Of a DNA stretch of 64,000 bases, positions 16,184-24,763 are shown in pieces. Position 1 is the stretch's first letter. Every line of letters starts with the position of its first letter. This DNA comes from Bacillus shivajii (GTDB taxonomy: Bacteria > Bacillota > Bacilli > Bacillales > Salisediminibacteriaceae), in assembly GCF_020519665.1 (NCBI RefSeq), contig NZ_CP084703.1, forward strand, positions 1,116,001 to 1,180,000. Direction: 5' to 3'. A program made the position numbers and the translations under genes. Under the pieces are notes generated by a model. That model worked only from the letters and a program-made list of their open reading frames with translations. It did no database searches and was not told the DNA's origin.

Positions 16184-17086
16184 ATGAAGAAAAGTGATTT
16201 TATACCATCGAGAGAAGAACGTCATCTCCTCTTTGGTTCGGTTTCGCCGGTTAAAGGCAATAAACCTTCAGTGAAGGAGCAAATGGTTGATCTGCAAAAT
16301 ACGGATCGTGATTTCTTCTTTGATTTAGATGCTGTCGGTGTGTCAGAAGTGAAGCATCCTATTATGATTGAATCGAAAGGTACTCCTAGTCAGCAAACAT
16401 CAATCGGAACATTTGAATTAACAACATCTCTGCCAAGAGAGAATAAAGGAATTAACATGAGCCGCTTACCGGAACTTATGAATGATTTTCACGAGGAAGG
16501 TTTTTCAGTAGGCTTGGACCGTTTAACTTCTTTTACAAAGGAAATGGTGCATCGAATGGACCAACAATCAGCTCAATTAAAGGTAAGTTTTCCTTGGTTT
16601 TTTGAACGGAAAAGTCCAGCGTTGGGAAAAACGGGGATGATGCACGCGGATTGCTTTATAAATGTTCGCTATGAAGAAATGGAAGGGTTCGATGTCAATG
16701 TTGGACTCACGGCTGCTGTTACGACGCTATGTCCTTGTTCAAAAGAAATTAGTGAGTATAGCGCTCATAATCAAAGAGGTTACATAAAAATAGAGGCTGT
16801 TCTTAAAGATATGAATGAACAAGAAGATTGGAAAGTCATGTTGTTAGAGGCTGCTGAATCAAGTGCAAGTGCTTTGTTATATCCGGTTTTAAAAAGACCG
16901 GATGAAAAGGCAGTTACAGAGAAAGCATATGAAAATCCAAGGTTTGTAGAGGATGTAACAAGACTTGTCGCAGCTGAGTTATATGAGATAGACGAGGTTT
17001 GTTCTTTCTCAGTTGAATGCCGTAACGAAGAGTCAATTCATCTTCACGATGCTATAGCAAGAATCATAGTAGATAAAAGGAAGTAA
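16184..17086 (+). CDS. folE2: GTP cyclohydrolase FolE2 (type IB)
   Basis: A 300-aa GTP cyclohydrolase IB, which turns GTP into dihydroneopterin triphosphate for folate. Unlike FolE it does not depend on zinc and can use manganese and other metals. The active-site Cys is in TTLCPCSKEISEY (about residue 180), and the C-terminal IHLHDAIARI contains the conserved His. ATG 16184 has GAGAGGGGA upstream; the frame from 16151 would begin inside the operator. B. subtilis FolE2 (YciA) is a Zur-controlled replacement for zinc-dependent FolE, and the ZagA client is FolE, so the two genes fit together here. Confidence 0.96.
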   Translation: MKKSDFIPSREERHLLFGSVSPVKGNKPSVKEQMVDLQNTDRDFFFDLDAVGVSEVKHPIMIESKGTPSQQTSIGTFELTTSLPRENKGINMSRLPELMNDFHEEGFSVGLDRLTSFTKEMVHRMDQQSAQLKVSFPWFFERKSPALGKTGMMHADCFINVRYEEMEGFDVNVGLTAAVTTLCPCSKEISEYSAHNQRGYIKIEAVLKDMNEQEDWKVMLLEAAESSASALLYPVLKRPDEKAVTEKAYENPRFVEDVTRLVAAELYEIDEVCSFSVECRNEESIHLHDAIARIIVDKRK

Positions 17087-17117
17087 GATGATCAATCCCA
17101 TAACCTCTGTGATTTCC

Positions 17118-17152
17118 AAAAATACCCACGTGCCTGGCACGTGGGTATTTTT
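17118..17152. repeat. GTGCCTGGCAC palindrome, copy 4 (terminator of folE2)
   Basis: A perfect 17-1-17 palindrome with core CCCACGTGCCTGGCACGTGG and flanking AAAAATA/TATTTTT, which works as an intrinsic terminator in both directions. Confidence 0.9.
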
Positions 17153-17273
17153 AGAAATGTGTTTCCTGTAGCGGACGGTGAGCATTTGTCATGCTCCGCA
17201 AGTATATTCAGAAGATCTCGGTTCAGTCCCGTTTTCTTTGTCGATAAGAATAAGCGACTGAGTTATTTATATT

Positions 17274-17294
17274 AAATCGTAATAATTTCGATTT
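17274..17294. promoter_or_regulatory. Zur-like operator of the permease operon
   Basis: Core TCGTAATAATTTCGA with AAA/TTT flanks, two changes from a perfect palindrome and the same TTTCGA right half as the box at 11276. Confidence 0.8.
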
Positions 17295-17357
17295 GTTATC
17301 ATGAATCCTTCTTGTCCACATATATATTTTCTGTAAATAAAAAAGTTGGAGGTTTCA

Positions 17358-18359
17358 ATGATACGGCGTATTGAACAAAATATTGTAGAAATTACAGGCT
17401 TCCTCATCTTAGCTCTTGTTTTGTATCTTGTAGTATTAAATGGAGGAGCGGCTATTGAACCGTATTTTTTCCCTCAGTCAATTTTAGCGTTTAATACCAT
17501 TTTTCTTAGTATATTAATTGAAGCAATACCGTTTGTACTGGTAGGTGTTTTTATAGCGGGGATGATTCAAGTATTTGTAACAGAAGAGCATATAAAAAGG
17601 TTAATTCCAAAGAATCGGTTGATGGCAGTCTGCATGAGTTGTGTTGTTGGGGCGCTATTTCCAGCATGTGAGTGTGGAATTGTACCTATCGTTAGAAGAT
17701 TAGTATCCAAAGGAATACCAATTTTTGCTGGTGTTGGTTTTCTTTTGACCGGTCCATTAATTAATCCAATTGTTATTTTTTCAACGTATGTTGCTTTCGG
17801 TCAAGATGTGAAAATGGCTTTATTACGGATGGTTCTTGGTCTTATGATTGCATTAATTATTACAGCTATTATAAGTCTCCTTTTCAGACGCAACCAATTA
17901 AAACATTCAACAAATGTAAATGAATCTAATCATTCTACATATCGCTTTCCGTTATCGATGCGAATAAAAGCAATGTTTATTCACTCTGTAGATGAGTTCT
18001 TCAGTGTGGCGAAGTTCTTGGTTATCGGAGCGATATTAGCTGCTTTTGTTCAAACATATGTATCAACAAATGCTATATTAAGTCTGGGAGAAGGGATTGT
18101 ATACTCTACAGCGATTATGATGGGACTAGCTTACTTATTATCATTATGTTCCGAAGCGGATGCATTCATTGGAGCCTCTTTTCGGCATATGTTTCCGGAT
18201 GCTTCGTTACTTGGATTTCTTATATATGGACCAATGTTAGATTTAAAAAACACAATTATGATGATGGCAGTATTTAAACTACGTTTTGTCATTGTTCTCA
18301 TGATTATCATCACTGTCACTGTTTTTAGTGTGTTATTCATTGTACACCCTTGGATTTAA
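17358..18359 (+). CDS. DUF318 permease (YcgR-like)
   Basis: A 333-aa polytopic membrane protein of the DUF318/ArsP-like permease family (B. subtilis YcgR). About eight hydrophobic helices are visible in two halves split by a hydrophilic loop near residues 180-205. The family motif PACECGIVPIVRRLVSKGIP is at about residues 98-117, with a metal- or thiol-suited CxC, and a similar SLCSEADAFIG motif lies in the second half. The start is ATG 17358; TGGAGG at 17346-17351 is the ribosome binding site, so the upstream TTG is not a start. It forms an operon with the YcgQ-like gene 12 bases on. Confidence 0.9.
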   Translation: MIRRIEQNIVEITGFLILALVLYLVVLNGGAAIEPYFFPQSILAFNTIFLSILIEAIPFVLVGVFIAGMIQVFVTEEHIKRLIPKNRLMAVCMSCVVGALFPACECGIVPIVRRLVSKGIPIFAGVGFLLTGPLINPIVIFSTYVAFGQDVKMALLRMVLGLMIALIITAIISLLFRRNQLKHSTNVNESNHSTYRFPLSMRIKAMFIHSVDEFFSVAKFLVIGAILAAFVQTYVSTNAILSLGEGIVYSTAIMMGLAYLLSLCSEADAFIGASFRHMFPDASLLGFLIYGPMLDLKNTIMMMAVFKLRFVIVLMIIITVTVFSVLFIVHPWI

Positions 18360-18371
18360 GGAGGGATTGAA

Positions 18372-19181
18372 ATGATCTTTTACTCTCAGCAAGCAATAAA
18401 AGCATTTATTTTATTAATGTTTTCTGGATTTATTTTTATGTTACACCATACAGGGGAGATTGATCGATTTATTAATCCTCAATATACAAGTTTAAGTCAA
18501 GTAGCATCAATTATTTTTTTATTTCTTTTTTTTATTCAAGTTCCTAGAATATTTCTTACGAAAGAGCAAGCAGAAGATCATGACTATTGCAGTATTTTAG
18601 GATGCAATCACGAAACTGATGATGTGAAGCATATCAAAGGAAAGAGTATTATTACGTATTCAATTATTTTCCTTCCCTTATTTACAGGTTTTCTCCTCCC
18701 TTATAAGGAGTTGGGTGCCGCCGAGGCAGTAAAAAGAGGGATTTGTTATTCACATAACGAAGGAGAAACATTTCATTTAGAAGAGCGGTCAGAAATAGAG
18801 TTATCTCATGTCATTAAAGAAATGAAGCAAAGTCGGGTATTAACAGTGGATAAAAAGAATTTTGTGTCTTATGTTAACAGTATTTTAACTTATCCAGATC
18901 TTTTTTATGGGAAAGAGATAGAGTTGGAAGGGTTCATTTCCGTTGATAAATCTGCTTCTGAAGATCATCTTTTAATCGCAAGGTTTTTAGTGACACATTG
19001 TGTTGCAGATGCTCATGTCATGGGCTTATTATTATCGGTTGAGGATGAACGGTTACAAAATGAAAATGATTGGATAAGAATGAAAGGTGTATTAGATATT
19101 AATGAACAATCCACACCTATAGTTGAAGTAAGAGAATGGGAAAAAGTCGAGCAACCGAAAAATCCATATATCTATCCCTAA
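18372..19181 (+). CDS. TIGR03943 family subunit (YcgQ-like)
   Basis: A 269-aa protein of the TIGR03943 family, the usual partner of the DUF318 permease. Three N-terminal hydrophobic segments (about 8-27, 38-56 and 95-115) enclose a short loop with a Cys/His pair (SILGCNHETDD). A soluble extracytoplasmic domain follows, with the conserved TYPDLFYGKEIELEGFI and THCVADAHVMGLLL segments and an OB-like fold. The pair is commonly found with COG0523 GTPases in zinc regulons. Its transport role is not settled, and I infer metal or metallophore traffic. GGAGGG precedes the start. Confidence 0.88.
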   Translation: MIFYSQQAIKAFILLMFSGFIFMLHHTGEIDRFINPQYTSLSQVASIIFLFLFFIQVPRIFLTKEQAEDHDYCSILGCNHETDDVKHIKGKSIITYSIIFLPLFTGFLLPYKELGAAEAVKRGICYSHNEGETFHLEERSEIELSHVIKEMKQSRVLTVDKKNFVSYVNSILTYPDLFYGKEIELEGFISVDKSASEDHLLIARFLVTHCVADAHVMGLLLSVEDERLQNENDWIRMKGVLDINEQSTPIVEVREWEKVEQPKNPYIYP

Positions 19182-19189
19182 GAAAAAAG

Positions 19190-19225
19190 TTGGCCATAAT
19201 AAGGTTTATCCCTTGTTATGGCCAA
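19190..19225. terminator. Bidirectional terminator at the end of the zinc island
   Basis: TTGGCCATAA (19190-19199) pairs with TTATGGCCAA (19216-19225). The minus-strand reading has the stronger T-run. Confidence 0.8.
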
Positions 19226-19237
19226 TCTTTCATTATA

Positions 19238-19591
19238 CTAATTCTGAACGTTTACTAACTCAACTGGCCCGTGATCATCACAGTGATCTCCATGAACATG
19301 GTGTAAGCGACCATTTACTAAATAGTCCATATGATCTCCGTGAGGTACAAGTTCATGCCCACAATCCTCTTCATGGTTGCATCCACAGCTTATTTCGTTA
19401 CATTCATCTGGGTTGGTTTCACTAACTGGTATTTTGCACTCATCCCAATGTCCATCATGCTCATGATGGAGGTGTCCATTATGGACATAGTCGATATGGT
19501 CACCGTGGCGAATTTTTGTGTGACCGCACGCAATACTATGCTGATGAGGATGGTTTTCATGAACGTGGTGGCTTGGATCTTCCTTAGTCAT
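19238..19591 (-). CDS. His/Cys-rich metal-binding protein with internal repeat
   Basis: A 117-aa acidic protein with about 25 His and 7 Cys residues. Two imperfect repeats follow the pattern CGHxxxxHGDHxDYxxNG then LHHxHxxHxD, at about residues 22-50 and 77-106. A CNEISCGCNHEEDCG stretch lies between them. Similar His-rich repeat proteins exist in several phyla, often near zinc-regulated genes. No signal peptide is seen, so it is probably a cytosolic metal buffer or chaperone. AAGGAGGG precedes the start. I found no Zur box in its upstream region, so its control is open, although it sits at the edge of the zinc island. Confidence 0.85.
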   Translation of the reverse strand: MTKEDPSHHVHENHPHQHSIACGHTKIRHGDHIDYVHNGHLHHEHDGHWDECKIPVSETNPDECNEISCGCNHEEDCGHELVPHGDHMDYLVNGRLHHVHGDHCDDHGPVELVNVQN

Positions 19592-19894
19592 AGTTATCCC
19601 TCCTTGTACATCATCTTTCCCTTTAATCTAGTAGGATAACCATAAATATTATTTCTTTAAACGAACTCAGTACGAAGAAAAGCACAGAAGGATGGGGGGT
19701 CTCATCCCATAATGACCGGTTTTAAGAAAAGAATAGAAAGTTAAATGAAGGGAGAAGAAGTCTAAACTGAAAGATTTGTAAGTGAAATTGAGAATAAACC
19801 CAAATATTTATTGTTAAATCCACGGTTGATAATGAAACGTGTTCAAGATTTGTTCATATTCAGAAATGAAAATAAAAAAAATACCGAGAACTAA

Positions 19895-19923
19895 TTGACA
19901 ATGGTTCTCATTATCATTATACT
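19895..19923 (+). promoter_or_regulatory. Fur-controlled promoter of the first binding protein
   Basis: TTGACA 19895-19900, 17-base spacer, TATACT 19918-19923. The spacer (TGGTTCTCATTATCATTA) contains Fur-box halves. Confidence 0.8.
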
Positions 19924-19941
19924 TGGAATTGTTGGTGGGGA

Positions 19942-19956
19942 TGATAATCATTCTCA
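19942..19956. promoter_or_regulatory. Fur box downstream of the promoter
   Basis: TGATAATCATTCTCA is one base from the perfect 7-1-7 Fur inverted repeat and lies just after the predicted transcription start. Confidence 0.85.
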
Positions 19957-19994
19957 ATTAAATCAACTACATAAAATTATAGGGGGAAGAAGAA

Positions 19995-21137
19995 ATGAAC
20001 AAAGGTTTTAAATTTATTTTATTCGCACTTATCTCATTAGCATTATTAGTAGCTGCAGGCTGCGGAAACAATGATGAAGCTGGTGCAGAGCAGGAAAAAG
20101 ACTCAAATGATGATCAAGCTCAAGAAGAGCAAAATGAGGAAGAAGATCAAGGAGAAGAAGTAGTCGAACATGATGGGGAACTTGTCGTATACTCAGCACG
20201 TAACGAACGATTTGTTCAAGCACTACTTGATAAATTTGAAGATGAAACAGGGATTGAAGTTTTAGCTCTTCACGGTGCAGATCCTAACCAAATTGTAGAG
20301 GAATCAGGAAATGTTCAAGCAGACGTTTATATTTCAAATGATTTAGGAGCACTAGGTTACTTACACGGTGAAGGATTATTAGAAGGATCTAATCCAGAAG
20401 GAATTGATAGCATTCCAGAGGAATTCCGTGCAGATGATAACGCATATTTCGCAATTTCAGCAAGAGCACGTGGTTTCATTTACAATAAAGATATGATTTC
20501 AGAAGATGAAATGCCAACAAGCAGTGAAGACTTATTTGACTCTAAGTGGGCAGATGTACCAAACGGTTATGCAATTACTCGTGGTGGTAACGGTGGTATG
20601 AGAGGACACGTATCTGCACTTCGTTACGAGTGGGGCGATGAGAAAACAGCTGAGTGGGTAGCGTCTATTAGAGAAAATGCTTCAGCAATTACACAAGGAC
20701 ACAGCGATATTCGCGCACTTGTCGGTAGTGGTGAACATGCATTCGGACTAGTAAATAACTATTACTTCCACCAGCAGTTATTAGAAGACGATAATAATGT
20801 AGGTTTCATTTATCTTGACCAAGGTGAAGATCAAATGGGTGCGATAGCAAATGCTGCAGGGGTTGGACTTGTATCAGGTGGACCAAATGCAGATAATGCA
20901 GACGTATTCCTTGAGTGGGTACTACAACCTGAAAACCAAGTGGCATTTGTAGGTGAATCATTAGAGCTTCTTATTAACTCGCATTACGGTGCGGTGTACC
21001 CAGAAGAAGTAGAACCTCACATCGTTGAATTCGATGATTTAAAAGTTCAAGACATGGAAATCAAAGAGCTTGGTAACTACTTCCAAGGTACAACAGAATT
21101 AATTGAAGAGTCAGGATTAGACCTTGATTTAAGATAA
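19995..21137 (+). CDS. Iron(III) ABC transporter solute-binding lipoprotein, copy 1
   Basis: A 380-aa lipoprotein with signal peptide and lipobox LLVAAGCG, so the mature protein starts at about Cys23. An acidic linker rich in D, E and Q (about 25-58) precedes a FutA/FbpA-type ferric-binding domain (GELVVYSARNERFVQALL, then VNNYYFHQQL with the paired Tyr residues typical of iron ligands). Residues from about 59 on differ from the second copy at only two positions (V/E in GAVYPEE and D/E in FDDLK). Fur boxes and a sigma-A promoter lie upstream and a terminator follows, so it is transcribed alone. Confidence 0.93.
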   Translation: MNKGFKFILFALISLALLVAAGCGNNDEAGAEQEKDSNDDQAQEEQNEEEDQGEEVVEHDGELVVYSARNERFVQALLDKFEDETGIEVLALHGADPNQIVEESGNVQADVYISNDLGALGYLHGEGLLEGSNPEGIDSIPEEFRADDNAYFAISARARGFIYNKDMISEDEMPTSSEDLFDSKWADVPNGYAITRGGNGGMRGHVSALRYEWGDEKTAEWVASIRENASAITQGHSDIRALVGSGEHAFGLVNNYYFHQQLLEDDNNVGFIYLDQGEDQMGAIANAAGVGLVSGGPNADNADVFLEWVLQPENQVAFVGESLELLINSHYGAVYPEEVEPHIVEFDDLKVQDMEIKELGNYFQGTTELIEESGLDLDLR

Positions 21138-21154
21138 TAATTAAAGAATTGCAA

Positions 21155-21190
21155 AGAAAGGTTGGGGAGAACTGTCCCCAACCTTTCTGT
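21155..21190. terminator. Terminator after binding protein copy 1
   Basis: A 14-bp stem (AGAAAGGTTGGGGA with its complement) and a 6-base loop. It separates the gene from the convergent small DUF1540 gene. Confidence 0.85.
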
Positions 21191-21232
21191 GTATTTCATT
21201 AAATCATTTTCCTTTTTATAGGCAAGAAAATA

Positions 21233-21388
21233 TTAAATTTCAGGATCAAAGGTTTTACAGTCAGTTTCTTCTTGTTTTTTAGCTTTTTTCCCAGTATGGC
21301 TAACGACATAAATGCGATCTGCAGCACATTTATTGCCATCCGACCAATATTTACAGTTATTAACTTCACATAAAACATCAATTGCCAT
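21233..21388 (-). CDS. DUF1540 family small Cys protein
   Basis: A 51-aa protein found by reading the minus strand directly: MAIDVLCEVNNCKYWS at the start, then NKCAAD and ETDCKTFDPE. The Cys pattern C-x4-C-x8-C followed by a late C is that of the DUF1540 domain, small proteins common in Bacillus and Clostridium, often in sporulating cells, with no assigned biochemical role. AAGGGGGTG precedes ATG 21388. It is set between the two almost identical iron-binding protein genes, which suggests that it was present before the second copy was inserted or that it was carried with it. Confidence 0.85.
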   Translation of the reverse strand: MAIDVLCEVNNCKYWSDGNKCAADRIYVVSHTGKKAKKQEETDCKTFDPEI

Positions 21389-21607
21389 TATTACACCCCC
21401 TTATACTTAAAATGTTTCCTTATATTGATGACTGGTATTCACGAATTTGTAAAGAAACGATCAACGAAATTGTATGGAAAACAGATATAATGAACTATAT
21501 AAAGTAAGTAATATATAACTGAAAGCAACGCCATACAACACATGAATTAATATGTTCATAATTTGTTCACGATTATCAATAAAATAATAAAATTCTTTTA
21601 AATTTAA

Positions 21608-21636
21608 TTGACAATGATTCTCACTATTACTATACT
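21608..21636 (+). promoter_or_regulatory. Fur-controlled promoter of the second binding protein
   Basis: TTGACA 21608-21613, 17-base spacer, TATACT 21631-21636. The Fur-like sequence TGACAATGATTCTCA at 21609-21623 overlaps the -35. Confidence 0.85.
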
Positions 21637-21653
21637 GAGAATATCAAAAAAGT

Positions 21654-21668
21654 TGATAATCATTCTCA
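21654..21668. promoter_or_regulatory. Fur box downstream of the second promoter
   Basis: TGATAATCATTCTCA, identical to the box at 19942. Confidence 0.85.
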
Positions 21669-21706
21669 ATTAACTTTGTTGTATTTATACAGAGGAGGAA
21701 TTTAAA

Positions 21707-22834
21707 ATGAACAAAAAATTGAAATTTATTTTATTTGGACTAATTTCATTATCTTTATTTGTTGTAGCTGGTTGTGGTAATGATAATGGTGGATCAGAGC
21801 CAGAAGAAGATGCGAATGAAGATCAAGCTCAAGAAGAGCAAAATGATCAAGAAGAAGTAGTGGAACATGATGGGGAACTTGTAGTATACTCAGCACGTAA
21901 CGAACGATTTGTTCAAGCATTACTTGATAAATTTGAAGATGAAACAGGGATTGAAGTTTTAGCTCTTCACGGTGCAGATCCTAACCAGATTGTAGAGGAA
22001 TCAGGAAATGTTCAAGCAGACGTTTATATTTCAAATGATTTAGGAGCACTAGGTTACTTACACGGTGAAGGATTATTAGAAGGATCTAATCCAGAAGGAA
22101 TCGATAGCATTCCAGAGGAATTCCGTGCAGATGATAACGCATATTTCGCAATTTCGGCAAGAGCACGTGGTTTCATTTACAATAAAGATATGATTTCAGA
22201 AGATGAAATGCCAACAAGCAGTGAAGACTTATTTGACTCTAAGTGGGCAGATGTACCAAACGGTTATGCAATTACTCGTGGTGGTAACGGTGGTATGAGA
22301 GGACACGTATCTGCACTTCGTTACGAGTGGGGCGATGAGAAAACAGCTGAGTGGGTAGCGTCTATTAGAGAAAATGCTTCAGCAATTACACAAGGACACA
22401 GCGATATTCGCGCACTTGTCGGTAGTGGTGAACATGCATTCGGACTAGTAAATAACTATTACTTCCACCAGCAGTTATTAGAAGACGATAATAATGTAGG
22501 TTTCATTTATCTTGACCAAGGTGAAGATCAAATGGGTGCGATAGCAAATGCTGCAGGGGTTGGACTTGTATCAGGTGGACCAAATGCAGATAATGCAGAC
22601 GTATTCCTTGAGTGGGTACTACAACCTGAAAACCAAGTGGCATTTGTAGGTGAGTCATTAGAGCTTCTTATTAACTCCCATTACGGTGCGGAGTACCCAG
22701 AAGAAGTAGAGCCTCACATCGTTGAATTCGAGGACTTAAAAGTTCAAGACATGGAAATTAAAGAGCTTGGTAACTACTTCCAAGGTACAACAGAATTAAT
22801 TGAAGAGTCAGGATTAGACCTTGATTTAAGATAA
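21707..22834 (+). CDS. Iron(III) ABC transporter solute-binding lipoprotein, copy 2
   Basis: A 375-aa paralogue of the preceding binding protein with the same domain order: signal peptide with lipobox LFVVAGCG, acidic linker (shorter by five residues) and ferric-binding domain. The signal peptide and linker are clearly diverged while the remaining about 320 residues differ at only two positions, which points to recent gene conversion or duplication. It is followed after 28 bases by the permease gene, so the two form an operon under the Fur promoter at 21608. AGGAGG precedes ATG 21707. Confidence 0.93.
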   Translation: MNKKLKFILFGLISLSLFVVAGCGNDNGGSEPEEDANEDQAQEEQNDQEEVVEHDGELVVYSARNERFVQALLDKFEDETGIEVLALHGADPNQIVEESGNVQADVYISNDLGALGYLHGEGLLEGSNPEGIDSIPEEFRADDNAYFAISARARGFIYNKDMISEDEMPTSSEDLFDSKWADVPNGYAITRGGNGGMRGHVSALRYEWGDEKTAEWVASIRENASAITQGHSDIRALVGSGEHAFGLVNNYYFHQQLLEDDNNVGFIYLDQGEDQMGAIANAAGVGLVSGGPNADNADVFLEWVLQPENQVAFVGESLELLINSHYGAEYPEEVEPHIVEFEDLKVQDMEIKELGNYFQGTTELIEESGLDLDLR

Positions 22835-22862
22835 TATAAGCATTAACTTAGGAGAGGGCATT

Positions 22863-24548
22863 ATGACTAAAGAAGACAATAATAACAAACAAATAAATAC
22901 TGAAGAAAATGCCAAGGTTGGGGAAAAAAATTCTCCAGCCCTTCTCCGTTTTTTACGAAGAAAATGGTTTGATATTTGGCGTGGAGACCCACCAGGACTT
23001 GTCTTACTTTTATGCGGACTTATTGTAGCAATGGTAATGTCTATTCCGATTATATATGTCATTTGGCGTTCAATGTTTGCTGGAGTAGACAGATGGAAGC
23101 GTCTATTAGATGGACGAATACCAGAACTCATGTGGAATACGGCCTCACTAACCGTTGCCGTAACTGTATTTGCTATTATCATTGGTGTGTCGCTAGCGTG
23201 GTTTGTTGTGCGAACAGATATTCCAGGACGTAAGCAGTGGCAGTGGTTGTTAGCGCTTCCGCTTGTTATTCCACCGTATGTTGGTGCTATGACTTATATT
23301 ATTGTAATAGGTCCAAGTGGATGGGTTCGCGATTATTGGCAAGAAACTGCTTGGTTAGTGAATGTATTTGGTGATTATCCACTAAATATTTATTCTTTTT
23401 GGGGTGTGTTTTTTGTATTAACGATGTTCACTTACCCGTATGTATTTCTTATTGCAAGTGCTTCCCTTCGCAAAATGAATCGAAACTTTGAAGAAGTCGC
23501 ACGTTCTCAAGGACTCAATACTTCTCAAGTTTTTTGGAGAGTTAATTTACCGTTTTTACGCCCAGCTATAGGAGCAGGAGCAATCCTGATTTCGCTATAT
23601 GTTTTATCTGACTTTGGTGCGATTGCCATGCTTCGATATGTTACTTTTACGGCTGCGATTTATTTCCAAAGAGCTAGCTTTGATACTGCAGCAGCTTCAG
23701 TTTTAAGTTTAGTATTAATTGCCTTAACAGTTGTTATTTTATGGATCGAAGCACGGACAAGAAAGAAAAATAAGTATTATCAAACAACAAATACGTATAA
23801 AGCCCCAGATATCTTACCTTTAGGTAAATGGAAATTTTTAACGTTAATTTACGTGATTTTAGTCTTTTTCATTTCTGTTGTATTACCAATTATCGTTTTA
23901 ACTTATTGGTCAATTCGAGGTATAGGTATGGGAGCGATAGATGACCGCTTTTTTGAGTTTGCATGGAATAGTTTAAAAGTTTCAGGACTTGCTGCTTTAT
24001 TCTGTATGTTGCTTGCTATGCCTATTATTTATTTAAAATCGAGATATCCATCCATTATATCGAGTACGATTGATAGGCTAAGTTATGCAGGTTATGCTCT
24101 TCCAGGAGTTATTGTTGCTCTCGGTATGGTCTTTATATTTAATAACCACATCCCTGTTCTATATAATACATTTTATATGATTGCTATTGCTTTTGTTGTA
24201 CGCTTTTTACCACAAGCCATGCAAGCAGGGGAGGCTTCCTTAAGTCTTGTATCTCCAAGAATCGATGAAGCTGCAAGAAGTTTAGGTTATCCACCATGGA
24301 AAGTCATGCTTAAAGTGATCCTTCCTACGATAATGCCCGGGGTTCTTGCTGGTGGTGCACTTGTGTTTGTTAGCTCCATTAAAGAGCTTCCAGCGACACT
24401 TATGTTACGACCACCAGGGTTTGATACATTAGCCGTACGAATATATTATGAAGCACATGAATCATATTATCACTTAGCAGCACCTGCAGCTTTATTAATC
24501 ATTTTAATCTCGTGTATTCCGTTACGATATTTATTAAAGAAATATTAA
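22863..24548 (+). CDS. Iron(III) ABC transporter permease (FbpB type)
   Basis: A 561-aa fused double permease with about twelve membrane helices, the usual FbpB/HitB arrangement with two BPD_transp_1 halves. Each half has an EAA-type coupling loop: EVARSQGLNTSQVFWRVNLP near residue 210 and EAARSLGYPPWKVMLKVILP near 470. It should pair with the upstream lipoprotein and an FbpC-type ATPase to import ferric iron. No ATPase gene follows: a terminator at 24570 and a repeat end the operon. The ATPase must come from elsewhere. GGAGAGGG precedes ATG 22863. Confidence 0.94.
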   Translation: MTKEDNNNKQINTEENAKVGEKNSPALLRFLRRKWFDIWRGDPPGLVLLLCGLIVAMVMSIPIIYVIWRSMFAGVDRWKRLLDGRIPELMWNTASLTVAVTVFAIIIGVSLAWFVVRTDIPGRKQWQWLLALPLVIPPYVGAMTYIIVIGPSGWVRDYWQETAWLVNVFGDYPLNIYSFWGVFFVLTMFTYPYVFLIASASLRKMNRNFEEVARSQGLNTSQVFWRVNLPFLRPAIGAGAILISLYVLSDFGAIAMLRYVTFTAAIYFQRASFDTAAASVLSLVLIALTVVILWIEARTRKKNKYYQTTNTYKAPDILPLGKWKFLTLIYVILVFFISVVLPIIVLTYWSIRGIGMGAIDDRFFEFAWNSLKVSGLAALFCMLLAMPIIYLKSRYPSIISSTIDRLSYAGYALPGVIVALGMVFIFNNHIPVLYNTFYMIAIAFVVRFLPQAMQAGEASLSLVSPRIDEAARSLGYPPWKVMLKVILPTIMPGVLAGGALVFVSSIKELPATLMLRPPGFDTLAVRIYYEAHESYYHLAAPAALLIILISCIPLRYLLKKY

Positions 24549-24569
24549 TTAAAGTTCAAACATTTATGA

Positions 24570-24604
24570 GGAAGTTGTCCATTACTAGGCAGCTTCTTTT
24601 TTTT
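24570..24604 (+). terminator. Terminator of the iron permease operon
   Basis: GAAGTTG.CC pairs with GG.CAGCTTC, followed by a run of eight or more T. Confidence 0.8.
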
Positions 24605-24605
24605 A

Positions 24606-24654
24606 TTTGTTCACAAAATTTTTCGGAGACCTGGTCACCGAAAATTTTGTGGTG
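24606..24654. repeat. GGGACCAGGTCCC family, copy 1
   Basis: TTGTTCACAAAATT followed by a CGGAGACCTGGTCACCG palindrome and AAAATTTTGTGG. It is the inverted, diverged counterpart of the copy at 25413, and the two flank the DUF1906 gene. Confidence 0.8.
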
Positions 24655-24763
24655 AAGCAGGGTTAAAGTAAAGTTCTTTCGTCGATAGAAATTAGTCTTC
24701 GTTTGTTTCCATACACATAGCCAAGCTAATTTGCATATAGTTGGCGATTAGGAGGGGTGTGCA

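Noticed and set aside
19592-19700. Zur box upstream of the His-rich gene
   Set aside because: No match to TCGTAAT or ATTACGA was found in this stretch on either strand.
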